Shown here piece after piece: positions 8,375 to 16,618 of a stretch of DNA of 64,000 nucleotides. A model generated the notes under the pieces. It was not told where the DNA came from. It did not search any database and saw only the letters and a program-made list of their open reading frames with translations. This stretch comes from JAWKRB01 sp041389885 (GTDB lineage Bacteria; Myxococcota_A; Polyangia; Polyangiales; Ga0077539): positions 186,001 through 250,000 of the forward strand of contig JAWKRB010000005.1 of the NCBI GenBank assembly GCA_041389885.1, given 5' to 3'. Both the position numbers and the translations under genes were made by a program. The first letter of the stretch is position 1. Each line of letters begins with the position of its first letter.

Positions 8375-9553
8375 ATGCGACACGCGCTGGTCACCGAGGT
8401 CTGGCCGCCCGAAATCGGCGGGTCTGCGCAGCTCTTCGACAGCCTCTACGGGCGCAACTTTCCCCCCGGCGACGCGGTGCACGTCATCGCGGGGGGCGGG
8501 CGGCGCCACGACGAGCTCGACGCGTCGTACCCCATGCCCGTGACCCGCTTCTCGTCGGAGCGCGTGCCGTGGATGAAGCCCGAGAGCGCGAGGCTCTACG
8601 CCGACATGCTCGCCACCACCCTGCGCGTGTGCGCGCGCGAGCGCGTCGAGGTGCTGCACTGCGGGCGGGTGATCCCCGAGGGGCTGGTGGGCCTGGCGGT
8701 GAGCCGCGCGCTGGGCATCCCGTACACGGTGTGGGTGCACGGCGAGGAGGTCTCGATCTTCATGCGCTACGCGGTGAAGAAGCGGCTCATGCCCGAGGTC
8801 TTTCGGGGTGCCCGCGCGGTCTTCGCCAACAGCAGCTTCACCCTCGGCCGCGCGACCCTCGCGGGGGCTCCCCACGACAAGGTCCACGTGGTGAACCCCG
8901 CCGTCGACGCGGCGCGCTTCGCGGGACCGCACGACGGCGCCGCGGTGCGCGCGCGCTGGGGCGTCGAGGGGCGCACCGTGCTGCTCACCGTGGGGCGGCT
9001 CACCCGGCGCAAGGGGCACGACAAGGTCCTCGACGCCCTGGCGTCTCTGCGGGCGACGCACCCCGACCTCGCGTGGCTCGTGCTCTCCGACGGCGAGCTC
9101 GAAGACGAGCTCAAGGCCCGCTGCGCCGAGCTCGGGCTCGACGGCGTCGTGCGCTGGGTCGGTCCCGTGAAGCCCCACGAGCTCCCCGCGTACTACGCCG
9201 CCGCCGACCTCTTCGTGCACCCCAACCGCACCCTCGACGACGACGACGTCGAGGGCTTCGGCATGGTCTTTCTCGAGGCCAGCGCCTCGGGGGTGCCCGT
9301 CATCGGCGGGCGCTCCGGCGGCGTGCCCGACGCCGTGCAGGACCGTGTCACCGGACTGCTGGTCGACGGCGAGCGCTGGGAGTCGGTGGCCGACGCCATC
9401 GCCTCCCTCGCGAGCGACCCCGAGCGCCGCGCGGTCATGGGCGAGGCCGGGCGCCAGTGGGCCAAGGGATTCTCGTGGAAGCGCCAGGCCGCGAAGGTGC
9501 GCGCGCTCAGCGAGGGCGCCGCCGAAGCGCCGCCGGAGCACGCCGCGCCTTGA
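8375..9553 (+). CDS. GT-B glycosyltransferase (family 4-like)
   Basis: The 392-residue protein matches GT4 retaining glycosyltransferases. Its N-terminal acceptor domain starts ALVTEVWPPEIGGSA, and its C-terminal nucleotide-sugar domain has VGRLTRRKGHD and the acidic EGFGMVFLEASASGVPVIG segment, including the E-x7-E motif that holds the sugar nucleotide. An ATG at 8375 was preferred over 8354 because it begins the conserved strand. Its stop overlaps the TTG start of the metallo-hydrolase (TTGA), so the two are co-translated. It probably adds a sugar to an envelope glycan or lipid; donor and acceptor are unknown. Confidence 0.9.
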   Translation: MRHALVTEVWPPEIGGSAQLFDSLYGRNFPPGDAVHVIAGGGRRHDELDASYPMPVTRFSSERVPWMKPESARLYADMLATTLRVCARERVEVLHCGRVIPEGLVGLAVSRALGIPYTVWVHGEEVSIFMRYAVKKRLMPEVFRGARAVFANSSFTLGRATLAGAPHDKVHVVNPAVDAARFAGPHDGAAVRARWGVEGRTVLLTVGRLTRRKGHDKVLDALASLRATHPDLAWLVLSDGELEDELKARCAELGLDGVVRWVGPVKPHELPAYYAAADLFVHPNRTLDDDDVEGFGMVFLEASASGVPVIGGRSGGVPDAVQDRVTGLLVDGERWESVADAIASLASDPERRAVMGEAGRQWAKGFSWKRQAAKVRALSEGAAEAPPEHAAP

Positions 9554-10371
9554 GGCTCCTCGCGCTGGGCACCGGCACCTGCGTGCACCCGCCTGGGACG
9601 CCCCGACGGATGCCCCCGCTCTTCGCCCTCGACGTGTCAGAAACCCCTGTGCCGCAGTGGGTTCTCCTCGATTGCTCCGAGGGCGCGCGGTGGCGCCTGG
9701 CCGACGCGGGGGTCGATCCCCTGGACATCGCCCACATCGCGCTCTCGCACCCGCACCCCGACCACGCGGCCCTGCCGCAGCTCGTGCAGGCCCGCGCGTG
9801 CGAGGCGAGCTTCGGCCGCGCCGCGGGCCGCGCGCTGCCCCTCGCGATCTACCTGCCCGAGGCGAGCGCGCGGGCGATCACCGACCTCTGGCGCTGGCAC
9901 GCGCCCGAGGACGACGGCGTGCCCACCACCCGCTTCGCGCTGGACGTGGTGGGCGCGGGCGACGGGTTCGCGCGGGAGCTCTTCGCGGGGGTCACGCTGC
10001 GGGCGAGGGCGGTGGTCCACGGGGGCGCGCCGGCGGTGGCGTGGCGCGTCGAGGCGCCGGCGGGGGTCTTCGCGTACTCGGGCGACAGCGGGGTCTGCGA
10101 GGCCCTGGTAGAGCTCGCCGCGGGGGCTGATCTCTTCGTGTGCGAGAGCGCGGCGCGGGTGGGCTCGGCGGCGATGCGCGGGAGGCACCTCACGCCCCGC
10201 GAGGCCGGAGACATCGCCCGCCGCGCGGGGGTGAAATCGCTCTGGCTCACGCACTACGACGGGCGCGACGGCGACGCCGAGATGGTCGCCGACGCGCGGG
10301 CCTCGGGCTTCGTCGGCGCGGTCCGCGTGGCGCGCGACGGAGACGAGGCGATGGTCGGCTCTGGCGCGTAG
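9550..10371 (+). CDS. MBL-fold metallo-hydrolase (RNase Z-like)
   Basis: The 273-residue protein has the metallo-beta-lactamase zinc motif SHPHPDHAALPQL (HxHxDH), a later Asp in AYSGDSGVC, and a terminal WLTHYDGRDGD. The order LALGTGTCVHPP, HPHPDHA, YSGDSG resembles the RNase Z/arylsulfatase branch. The start is a TTG overlapping the glycosyltransferase stop by four bases. It may process a nucleotide, phosphodiester or sulfate ester. Being about 140 bp upstream of the phosphonate operon it could be co-regulated, but a candidate promoter lies between. Confidence 0.85.
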   Translation: MRLLALGTGTCVHPPGTPRRMPPLFALDVSETPVPQWVLLDCSEGARWRLADAGVDPLDIAHIALSHPHPDHAALPQLVQARACEASFGRAAGRALPLAIYLPEASARAITDLWRWHAPEDDGVPTTRFALDVVGAGDGFARELFAGVTLRARAVVHGGAPAVAWRVEAPAGVFAYSGDSGVCEALVELAAGADLFVCESAARVGSAAMRGRHLTPREAGDIARRAGVKSLWLTHYDGRDGDAEMVADARASGFVGAVRVARDGDEAMVGSGA

Positions 10372-10405
10372 CGGATTACGCACTCGCCGACGGATTTCCG
10401 CGCGG

Positions 10406-10435
10406 TTGACGCGCCTTCGGGGCGGTGCGATCAAT
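10406..10435 (+). promoter_or_regulatory. candidate sigma-70 type promoter of the phosphonate operon
   Basis: TTGACG at 10406-10411 matches a -35 box in five of six positions. A GATCAA hexamer follows at 10429-10434 after a 17-base spacer. This lies 76 bp upstream of the GTG of the PEP mutase gene, in the only gap before the operon. The -10 match is weak, so this is a suggestion. Confidence 0.35.
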
Positions 10436-10510
10436 CGCGCCGCGTCGCTGCCCCCGCTGGGCATCGGCGCCTGCGAGGCGCAACCCCTCGCGACGCTGGG
10501 AGACACGACC

Positions 10511-12133
10511 GTGAAGCACACCGAGACCGTTCGAAAGACCACGCAGCTCAAGCGAATGATCCAGCGGCCTGAGCTCGCCTTCTTGATGGAGGCGCACAAC
10601 GGGCTGAGCGCGAAGGTGGCCGAGGAGGCCGGCTTCGAGGGCATCTGGGGCAGCGGCCTGTCGATCTCCGCGGCGCTCGGGGTGAGGGACCACAACGAGG
10701 CCAGCTGGACCCAGGTGCTCGAGGTGGTCGAGTTCATGGCCGACGCCACGAGGGTGCCGATCCTCCTCGACGGCGACACGGGCTACGGCGATTTCAACAC
10801 GATGCAGCGGGTGATCCGCAAGCTCGAGTCGCGCGGCGTCGCGGGCGTGTGCATCGAGGACAAGATCTTTCCCAAGACCAACTCGTTCATCCGCGGCGCG
10901 GGGCAGCCCCTGGCCGGCATCGACGAGTTCGCGGGCAAGATCAAGGCGGGCAAAGACGCCCAGCGCGACGACGACTTCGTGATCGTGGCCCGCGTCGAGG
11001 CCTTCATCGCCGGCTGGGGCTTCGAGGAGGCCATGCGCCGCGCCGAGGCCTACCGCCTCGCCGGGGCCGACGCGATCCTGATGCACTCGGCCCTGCGCTC
11101 GCCGGTGGAGATCCTCGCGTTCTTGAAGGCCTGGGACAACCGCCTGCCCGTGGTGATCGTGCCCACGAAGTACTACCAGACGCCCACCGAGGTCTTTCGC
11201 GAGAACAAGGTCTCGACGGTCATCTGGGCCAACCACCTCATGCGCTCGGCGCTCTCGGCGATGCAGAACACCGCGAGGACCATCTTCGCCGAGCAGACCC
11301 TGATCAACGTCGAAGAGAAGGTCGCGCCCCTCGCGGACGTGTTCCGGATTCAGGGCGAGCACGAGCTCGAAGAGGCCGAGAAGCGCTACCTGCCGAAGCA
11401 CGGGCGCTCGTTCAAGGCCGTGATCCTCGCCGCGAGCCGCGGGGAGGACCTGGGTGACCTCACCCTCGAGATCCCCAAGGCGATGGTGAACATCGCGGGC
11501 AAGCCCCTGCTCGCGCACATCCTCGAGACCTACCGCTCGGTGAACGTCAAGGACCTCACCGTGGTCCGCGGGTACAAGAAGGACGCGGTGAACCTCCCGG
11601 CGGTGAAGTACGTCGACAACGACGAGTTCGCGAGCACCGGCGAGGTCGCCTCCCTCGCGAAGGCCGTCGAGGCCGTGCAGGGCGACGTGCTGATCTCCTA
11701 CGGTGACGTGCTCTTCAAGAAGGCCATCGCGCAGGAGCTCACCGAGACCGACGACGACATCGTGGTGATGGTCGACGGCAACTTCCACGACTCCCGCAAC
11801 CGCGGCCGCGTCGCCGATTTCGTGCGCTGCTCCGAGCCCAACTCCAAGCGCGCGTTCTACAACACCGTCACCCTCGAGTCGTTCGTGTCGCCCACCGACG
11901 AGGCGCACGGCGAGTGGATGGGCATCGTGAAGCTCTCGCCCAACGGCGCGAAGCTCGTGGCCGAGCGCCTCCGCGCCCTCGCCGCCGAGCCCGAGCGCAT
12001 GCGCACGATGAAGCTCCCCGAGCTGCTCCAGCAGCTCGTCGCCGCGGGCCACGCGGTGCGGGTGATCTACACCTCGGGTCACTGGCTCGACGTCGACACC
12101 GTCGACGACGTGCTCGTCGGCGCGAACTTCTGA
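10511..12133 (+). CDS. aepX: phosphoenolpyruvate mutase fused to a nucleotidyltransferase-like domain
   Basis: This 540-residue protein starts at GTG 10511 (GGGAG upstream). Residues 15-300 are a PEP mutase of the isocitrate lyase superfamily. Metal Asp87/Asp89 lie in LLDGDTGYGD, and the diagnostic motif EDKIFPKTNS (residues 116-125, EDK-x5-NS) separates mutases from lyases. It isomerises PEP to phosphonopyruvate, the entry to nearly all biological C-P bonds. Residues about 330-540 form a NTP-transferase fold (AVILAASRG, LEIPKAMVNIAGKPLL, ISYGDVLF). Its nucleotide loop reads AASRGEDL instead of the usual AAGxGxRL, so activity is uncertain. It is first in a five-gene operon. Confidence 0.95.
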   Translation: MKHTETVRKTTQLKRMIQRPELAFLMEAHNGLSAKVAEEAGFEGIWGSGLSISAALGVRDHNEASWTQVLEVVEFMADATRVPILLDGDTGYGDFNTMQRVIRKLESRGVAGVCIEDKIFPKTNSFIRGAGQPLAGIDEFAGKIKAGKDAQRDDDFVIVARVEAFIAGWGFEEAMRRAEAYRLAGADAILMHSALRSPVEILAFLKAWDNRLPVVIVPTKYYQTPTEVFRENKVSTVIWANHLMRSALSAMQNTARTIFAEQTLINVEEKVAPLADVFRIQGEHELEEAEKRYLPKHGRSFKAVILAASRGEDLGDLTLEIPKAMVNIAGKPLLAHILETYRSVNVKDLTVVRGYKKDAVNLPAVKYVDNDEFASTGEVASLAKAVEAVQGDVLISYGDVLFKKAIAQELTETDDDIVVMVDGNFHDSRNRGRVADFVRCSEPNSKRAFYNTVTLESFVSPTDEAHGEWMGIVKLSPNGAKLVAERLRALAAEPERMRTMKLPELLQQLVAAGHAVRVIYTSGHWLDVDTVDDVLVGANF

Positions 12134-12146
12134 ACGGAGCGCCCAC

Positions 12147-13286
12147 GTGACCATCGACGCCAAGACCTTCGTCGACGAGACGATGCGCCAGGGGTTCGGG
12201 CTGTGGACGGGCGTGCCCTGCTCCTACCTCAAGCCCTTCATCAACTACGTCATCGACGCGCCCGAGCTGTCGTACATCGGCGCGGCCAACGAGGGCGACG
12301 CCGTGGGCATCGCCGCGGGGGCCGACCTCGCCGGCGTGCGCTCGATCGTGATGTTTCAGAACTCGGGCTTCGGCAACACCGTCAACCCGCTCACCTCGCT
12401 CAACATGATCTTCAAGGTCCCCGCGCTGGTGATCACCACCCTGCGCGGCGAGCCCGGAGGACCTCACGACGAGCCCCAGCACCAGCTCATGGGCGAGATC
12501 ACCGCGGGGCTCTTCGAGCTCATGCAGATCCCCTGGGAGTGGTTCCCCTCGGAGCCCGACGAGGTCGCGCCGGTGCTCGCCCGCGCCGTGGCGCACATGA
12601 ACGCCCACCGCACCCCCTACGGGCTGATCATGAAGAAGGACGCGGTCGCGAGCTACAAGCTCCAGTCCCGCGCCACCGCCCGCGAGCTCAAGCCCTTCGA
12701 GGTGGCCCCCTGGGTCGAGGCCCCGCGGCCCTCGCGGCAGGAGGTCCTCGCCGCCGTGCAGTCCGTCACGCGAGACGCCGCCGTGGTGGCGACCACGGGC
12801 TTCACCGGCCGCGCCCTCTACGCCCTCGATGACCGGCCCAACCAGCTCTACATGGTGGGCTCCATGGGCTGCGCGTCGAGCTACGGCCTGGGCCTCGCGT
12901 GGGCCAAGCCCGCGCGCAAGGTGGTGGTCCTCGACGGCGACGGCGCGGCGCTGATGCGCCTCGGCGCCTTCGCCACGCTGGGCTACGAGCGCCCGAAGAA
13001 CCTCGTGCACGTGCTCCTCGACAACGAGGTGCACGACTCCACGGGCGGGCAGTTCACGGTCTCGCACTCCGTCGACCTCGCGGGCGTCGCCGCGGCCTGC
13101 GGGTACCCGAGGGTGCTGCGCTGCCACACCGCCGACGAGGTCGCCGCCGCCGTGCGCGACGCGACCGAGCTCACCTTCGTGCACGTCAAGACCGCGCCGG
13201 GCGAGAGCGGCTCGCTGCCGCGCCCCAAGGTTACCCCGGTGCAGGTCATCGACCGCATGCGCGCGTGGCTCTCGGAGGGCGCGTGA
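12147..13286 (+). CDS. aepY: phosphonopyruvate decarboxylase
   Basis: The 379-residue TPP enzyme has an N-terminal pyrimidine-binding domain (GVPCSYLKPFIN; Glu in AANEGDAVGIAAG) and a C-terminal diphosphate-binding motif running from LDGDGAALM to LLDNEVHDST (GDG-x~25-N). It converts phosphonopyruvate to phosphonoacetaldehyde, the irreversible step that makes phosphonate synthesis favourable. The start is GTG 12147 after GGAG. It lies 13 bp after the mutase stop and overlaps the transaminase gene by one base (TGATG), so the three are translated together. Confidence 0.94.
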   Translation: MTIDAKTFVDETMRQGFGLWTGVPCSYLKPFINYVIDAPELSYIGAANEGDAVGIAAGADLAGVRSIVMFQNSGFGNTVNPLTSLNMIFKVPALVITTLRGEPGGPHDEPQHQLMGEITAGLFELMQIPWEWFPSEPDEVAPVLARAVAHMNAHRTPYGLIMKKDAVASYKLQSRATARELKPFEVAPWVEAPRPSRQEVLAAVQSVTRDAAVVATTGFTGRALYALDDRPNQLYMVGSMGCASSYGLGLAWAKPARKVVVLDGDGAALMRLGAFATLGYERPKNLVHVLLDNEVHDSTGGQFTVSHSVDLAGVAAACGYPRVLRCHTADEVAAAVRDATELTFVHVKTAPGESGSLPRPKVTPVQVIDRMRAWLSEGA

Positions 13287-14368
13287 TGCGGCTCTTGAAC
13301 CCCGGTCCCGTCACCCTCACCGAGCGCGTGCGGGGCGCGCTGGCGCGGCCGGACATGTGCCACCGCGAGGAAGAATTCGCGGCGCTGCAGCGCGACGTGC
13401 GCGCGCGGGTCGAGCGGGTGTACCCCGAGGCGGCGGCACAGGGATACGCCTCGGTGCTGCTCACGGGCTCGGGCACCGCGGCGGTCGAGGCGATGATCGG
13501 GAGCTGCGTGCCCCGAGACGGCCACGCGCTGGTGGTGAGCAACGGGGTCTACGGCGACCGCATCGCGCAGATGCTCGGCGCGCAGTCGAAGCGATCCACC
13601 GTGATCGCCTCGACCTGGACCTCGGGGATGGACCTCGCGGGCGCCGAGCGCGCGCTCTCCCTCGACCCCACGATCACCCACGTCGTCGCGGTGCACCACG
13701 AGACCACCACCGGGCGGCTCAACGACGTCGCCGCCCTCGGCGCGCTGTGCGTGAAGCACGCGCGGCCGATGCTCCTCGACGGGGTGAGCAGCTTCGGCGG
13801 AGAGGAGATCCGCTTCGCGGAGTGGAACCTCGAGGCCGTGGCGGCCACCGCGAACAAGTGCCTGCACGGCGTGCCGGGGATCTCCTTCGTGGTGCTGCGC
13901 CCGCAGGTCTTCGCCGAGCGACCCAGCGGCGCGACCTCGGTGTACCTGGACCTCTGGCGCCACTGGAAGGAGCAGCCCGCGGGCTGGTCGCCCTTCACCC
14001 AGTCGGTGCAGGTGCTCTACGCCCTCGAAGAGGCCCTCCAGGAGCTCGACGACGAGGGCGGCTGGACCGCCCGTCACGCCACCTACGCCCGGCGCAGCGC
14101 GCGGGTGCGCCACGCGCTCAAGGAGCTCGGGGTGGGGGTGTTCCTCGACGAGGGAGAGGGCGTGTACTCGTCGATCCTCACGTCGTTTCACCAGCCCTCG
14201 CGGGTGAGCTACGCGGCCCTCCACGACGGGCTCAAGGCGCGCGATTTCGTGATCTACGCGGGGCAGGGGCCGTACATGGGCAAGATGTTCCGCATCGCGG
14301 TCATGGGCGCGCTGAGCGACGAAGACCTCGGCGAGCTGGTGTCGGCGCTGCGCGCGCTGATCGCGTAG
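13286..14368 (+). CDS. phnW: 2-aminoethylphosphonate:pyruvate-type transaminase
   Basis: The 360-residue class-V PLP aminotransferase has the AEP-transaminase signature. It starts RLLNPGPVTLT, has the cofactor Asp in MLLDGVSSFGG (Asp165), and the Schiff-base lysine Lys191 in TANKCLHGVPG. Known homologues interconvert phosphonoacetaldehyde and 2-aminoethylphosphonate. Next to PEP mutase and the decarboxylase, the synthetic direction (making AEP) is inferred. No C-P hydrolase such as phnX lies nearby, which argues against catabolism. The ATG shares its A with the upstream TGA stop. Confidence 0.93.
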   Translation: MRLLNPGPVTLTERVRGALARPDMCHREEEFAALQRDVRARVERVYPEAAAQGYASVLLTGSGTAAVEAMIGSCVPRDGHALVVSNGVYGDRIAQMLGAQSKRSTVIASTWTSGMDLAGAERALSLDPTITHVVAVHHETTTGRLNDVAALGALCVKHARPMLLDGVSSFGGEEIRFAEWNLEAVAATANKCLHGVPGISFVVLRPQVFAERPSGATSVYLDLWRHWKEQPAGWSPFTQSVQVLYALEEALQELDDEGGWTARHATYARRSARVRHALKELGVGVFLDEGEGVYSSILTSFHQPSRVSYAALHDGLKARDFVIYAGQGPYMGKMFRIAVMGALSDEDLGELVSALRALIA

Positions 14369-14374
14369 CCCTCG

Positions 14375-15313
14375 ATGAGTGCGGCGAGCGCCGAGCGCGA
14401 CCCTGCGAAGGAGTACGTCTCCCTCACGCAGAACTTCGCAGACCGCCTGTGGCGCTACCCCGCGTGCCACGCGGTGGTGCACCGCTTCATCGCCACGCCG
14501 CTCACCCCCAACCACGTCACGGCGGGGCACACCCTCGTCGCCTTCGCCTCCGCGGCGCTGCTCTACCGCGACGACCCGCGGCTGTCGTTCCTCGCGGGCG
14601 CGCTGCTCGAGTTTCGCGCCGTGGCCGACTGCTTCGACGGCGTGCTCGCGCGGGCCAAGAAGCTCTCGTCGCCCTACGGCCGCGCCCTCGACCAGCTCGG
14701 CGACACCCTGGGGTTCTCCGCGGTGATGCTCGTGGCCGCGCTGATCTCCACGCGGCACCACGGGCCGGTGCTGGGCTGGGGCGTGGTGCTCGCCCTCTCG
14801 CTGCTCTCGGCCATCGCCACCACCTGCTGGGACTTCTACCGCCGCCGCTTCATCTCGCTCCTCGAGAACGGCCGCGACGAGGTCGAGGACGAGTACGTGC
14901 AGCTCGCGCGGCACCTCTCCCAGAAGCCCTCGGTGGCGCTGAGGTGGTCGTGGTTCGTCTCGAACTTTCAGCTCGTGTTCTTCTCGCCGAGCGCGATCCC
15001 GCGGCTGCGCGCGCGCATCGACGCGGGCGACACCGGCGAGGTCGCCGAGGGCGCAGCGCCCACGCCCATCGCGCGGAGCCTGCGCGCGCGGGTGGCGGCG
15101 GGCGACCCCGAGCTGCGCCGCGCGGTGACCTCGGTGGGGTTCACCGGCGCCGACGCGGTGTTCCTCATCGTGGCGGCCTCGGCCTTCGTCAACGACCTCT
15201 TCCTCGGCTGCGCGCTGGGCTGCGTGTACGCCGTGGTCACCACGGTTCGCACCGCGTCGGTGTGCAACCGCGCCCTCTCTGAAACGTCTGCGGCACAAGG
15301 ACTTCAGGCATGA
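14375..15313 (+). CDS. CDP-alcohol phosphatidyltransferase family membrane enzyme
   Basis: The 312-residue protein with several membrane helices has the complete CDP-alcohol phosphotransferase signature DG-x2-AR-x8-G-x3-D-x3-D: Asp85, Asp88-Gly89, Ala92-Arg93, Gly102, Asp106 and Asp110. Enzymes of this fold transfer a phospho-alcohol from a CDP carrier to a lipid or sugar alcohol in the inner membrane. In an AEP operon the likely donor is CMP-AEP and the acceptor diacylglycerol or a similar lipid alcohol, giving an aminoethylphosphonolipid. That substrate is inference. It starts six bases after the transaminase stop and overlaps the next gene by four bases (ATGA). Confidence 0.88.
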   Translation: MSAASAERDPAKEYVSLTQNFADRLWRYPACHAVVHRFIATPLTPNHVTAGHTLVAFASAALLYRDDPRLSFLAGALLEFRAVADCFDGVLARAKKLSSPYGRALDQLGDTLGFSAVMLVAALISTRHHGPVLGWGVVLALSLLSAIATTCWDFYRRRFISLLENGRDEVEDEYVQLARHLSQKPSVALRWSWFVSNFQLVFFSPSAIPRLRARIDAGDTGEVAEGAAPTPIARSLRARVAAGDPELRRAVTSVGFTGADAVFLIVAASAFVNDLFLGCALGCVYAVVTTVRTASVCNRALSETSAAQGLQA

Positions 15314-16098
15314 TCGACAAGGTGGTGATCCTCGCGGCGGGGCTGGGCAACCGCATCGCGCGGGCGACGACGACGCCGAAGCCCTTTCTCTCCCTCGACG
15401 GGAGCGAGTCGGGCGAGACCTTCGTGGCGTGGCACATCCAGCAGTTCGCGCGGCGCGGCGTGCGCGAGGTCTACGTCGTGGGCAACCGGCACACGGTGGG
15501 GCGCGAGCTCCCGCGGCCCGACGGCTGCGCGGTGCGCTGGCTGCTCAACCCCACCGAGGACATCAACACCTCGGGCAGCGGGCACAGCGCGTGGTTCGCG
15601 TGGCAGAGCGAGCACGCGATCCTCGACGGGCGCTCGCGGGTGGTGCTGATGGACGCCGACATCCTCTACGAGCCCGCGGTGCTCGACCGCCTCGACGCCC
15701 CCGCGCGGAGCTCCAAGACCCTCGTGTGCGGGGACTACCGCGAGTCGCAGGAGGAGGTCATGGTCTTCGGCGAGGGGGACCTCGCGAAGATCCACGGCAA
15801 GGGCCTCCTGGGCACCTCGCTGGTCGCTCCGTTCACGTGCGTCGGCGAGGCCACGGGGATGCTCCTCTGGGAGCCCCAGGACCACGCCCGGCTCCGCGAG
15901 GCCACCGACTGGTGCATGCGCTACAGCACCGCGAAGGTGAAGAGCGAGCACGAGGACATCACCCAGCGGATGATGTGGTCCGGCGAGGTGGTGATCGAGT
16001 CGTTTCGCGACCTGCTGTTCATGGAGTGCGACACCCCCGAGGAGTACGCGCACCTGACCCGCGAGTTCTACCCCGCGGTGCGCGCGCGCCTGGGCTGA
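15310..16098 (+). CDS. LicC/PntC-like cytidylyltransferase, probably AEP-specific
   Basis: The 262-residue NTP-transferase starts VVILAAGLGNRI (nucleotide loop) and has TTTPKPFLSLDG, the metal Asp in VLMDADILYEP, and INTSGSGHSAWFAW, a pattern seen in phosphocholine cytidylyltransferases (LicC). The known AEP cytidylyltransferase PntC belongs to this group. It would form CMP-AEP from CTP and AEP. Unlike the domain fused to the PEP mutase, this one keeps an intact G-L-G-N-R loop, so it is the better candidate for the activating enzyme. Its stop at 16096-16098 lies inside a 32-bp repeat duplicated by an element just downstream. Confidence 0.85.
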   Translation: MIDKVVILAAGLGNRIARATTTPKPFLSLDGSESGETFVAWHIQQFARRGVREVYVVGNRHTVGRELPRPDGCAVRWLLNPTEDINTSGSGHSAWFAWQSEHAILDGRSRVVLMDADILYEPAVLDRLDAPARSSKTLVCGDYRESQEEVMVFGEGDLAKIHGKGLLGTSLVAPFTCVGEATGMLLWEPQDHARLREATDWCMRYSTAKVKSEHEDITQRMMWSGEVVIESFRDLLFMECDTPEEYAHLTREFYPAVRARLG

Positions 16099-16113
16099 TG
16101 GCACCCCGCGGGG
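16082..16113. repeat. 32-bp direct repeat, left copy
   Basis: This sequence covers the last codons and stop of the cytidylyltransferase gene. It recurs exactly at 16535-16566, on the far side of the palindromic element. The arrangement looks like a target duplication, though 32 bp is long for one. Confidence 0.8.
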
Positions 16114-16534
16114 GCGCATCCGTTTTGAGTCGTTTCAGTGGATTCGTCGCACGCGTCTCCAGCTGCCCCCTTCGCTCGCCGGGCGCTCCCTGCGGTCGCT
16201 GGCTCGCTGAAGTGGGAGCCTGAAACTGGGCGCCTCTGCCGGGGCAGAGGCTGACCGGGCGCGCGTCGGGCGTGTTCCACACCCGACGGTTTGTGAAGGG
16301 TTCGCGGGATGTTGCATCGCGATCTGCCTGCGCGGTTGCATCGCGAGGACCGATCACCCCACCGTCGGGCGCGGCACGCGCGCGACGATCCTCCAAGCAG
16401 CCCCCGTCCCAGCGGGGGCGTCCAGTTTCAGGCTCCCACTTCAGCGAGCCAGCGACCGCAGGGAGCGCCCGGCGAGCGAAGGGGGCAGCTGGAGACGCGT
16501 GCAACGAATCTACTGAAACGACTCAGCAATGGAT
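16114..16534. mobile_element. 421-bp palindromic MITE-like element
   Basis: Two near-identical inverted arms of about 116 bp (16114-16229 and 16422-16538) match with only a few differences and then diverge abruptly after CCTGAAACTGG. The spacer holds a perfect small hairpin (cctctgcc/ggcagagg, about 16232-16251), a second GC hairpin in the right half, and two copies of gttgcatcgcga. No plausible transposase frame exists; short open frames inside are by-products of high GC. Exact 32-bp direct repeats flank it. It fills the whole gap between the phosphonate operon and the GST gene. Confidence 0.75.
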
Positions 16535-16566
16535 GCGCGCGCCTGGGCTGATGGCACCCCGCGGGG
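16535..16566. repeat. 32-bp direct repeat, right copy
   Basis: This is an exact copy of 16082-16113, including a duplicated TGA, directly after the inverted arm of the element. Its first four bases (gcgc) also belong to the arm. Confidence 0.8.
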
Positions 16567-16618
16567 AGTGTTCTCGGCCCCGGTCGGTTGTGCTACGTCC
16601 TCGCGCCGGAGGACTCTC

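Noticed and set aside
12983..15298. A 771-codon open frame antisense to the phosphonate operon
   Set aside because: It covers parts of three genes with diagnostic catalytic motifs on the other strand; its composition is that of a shadow frame.
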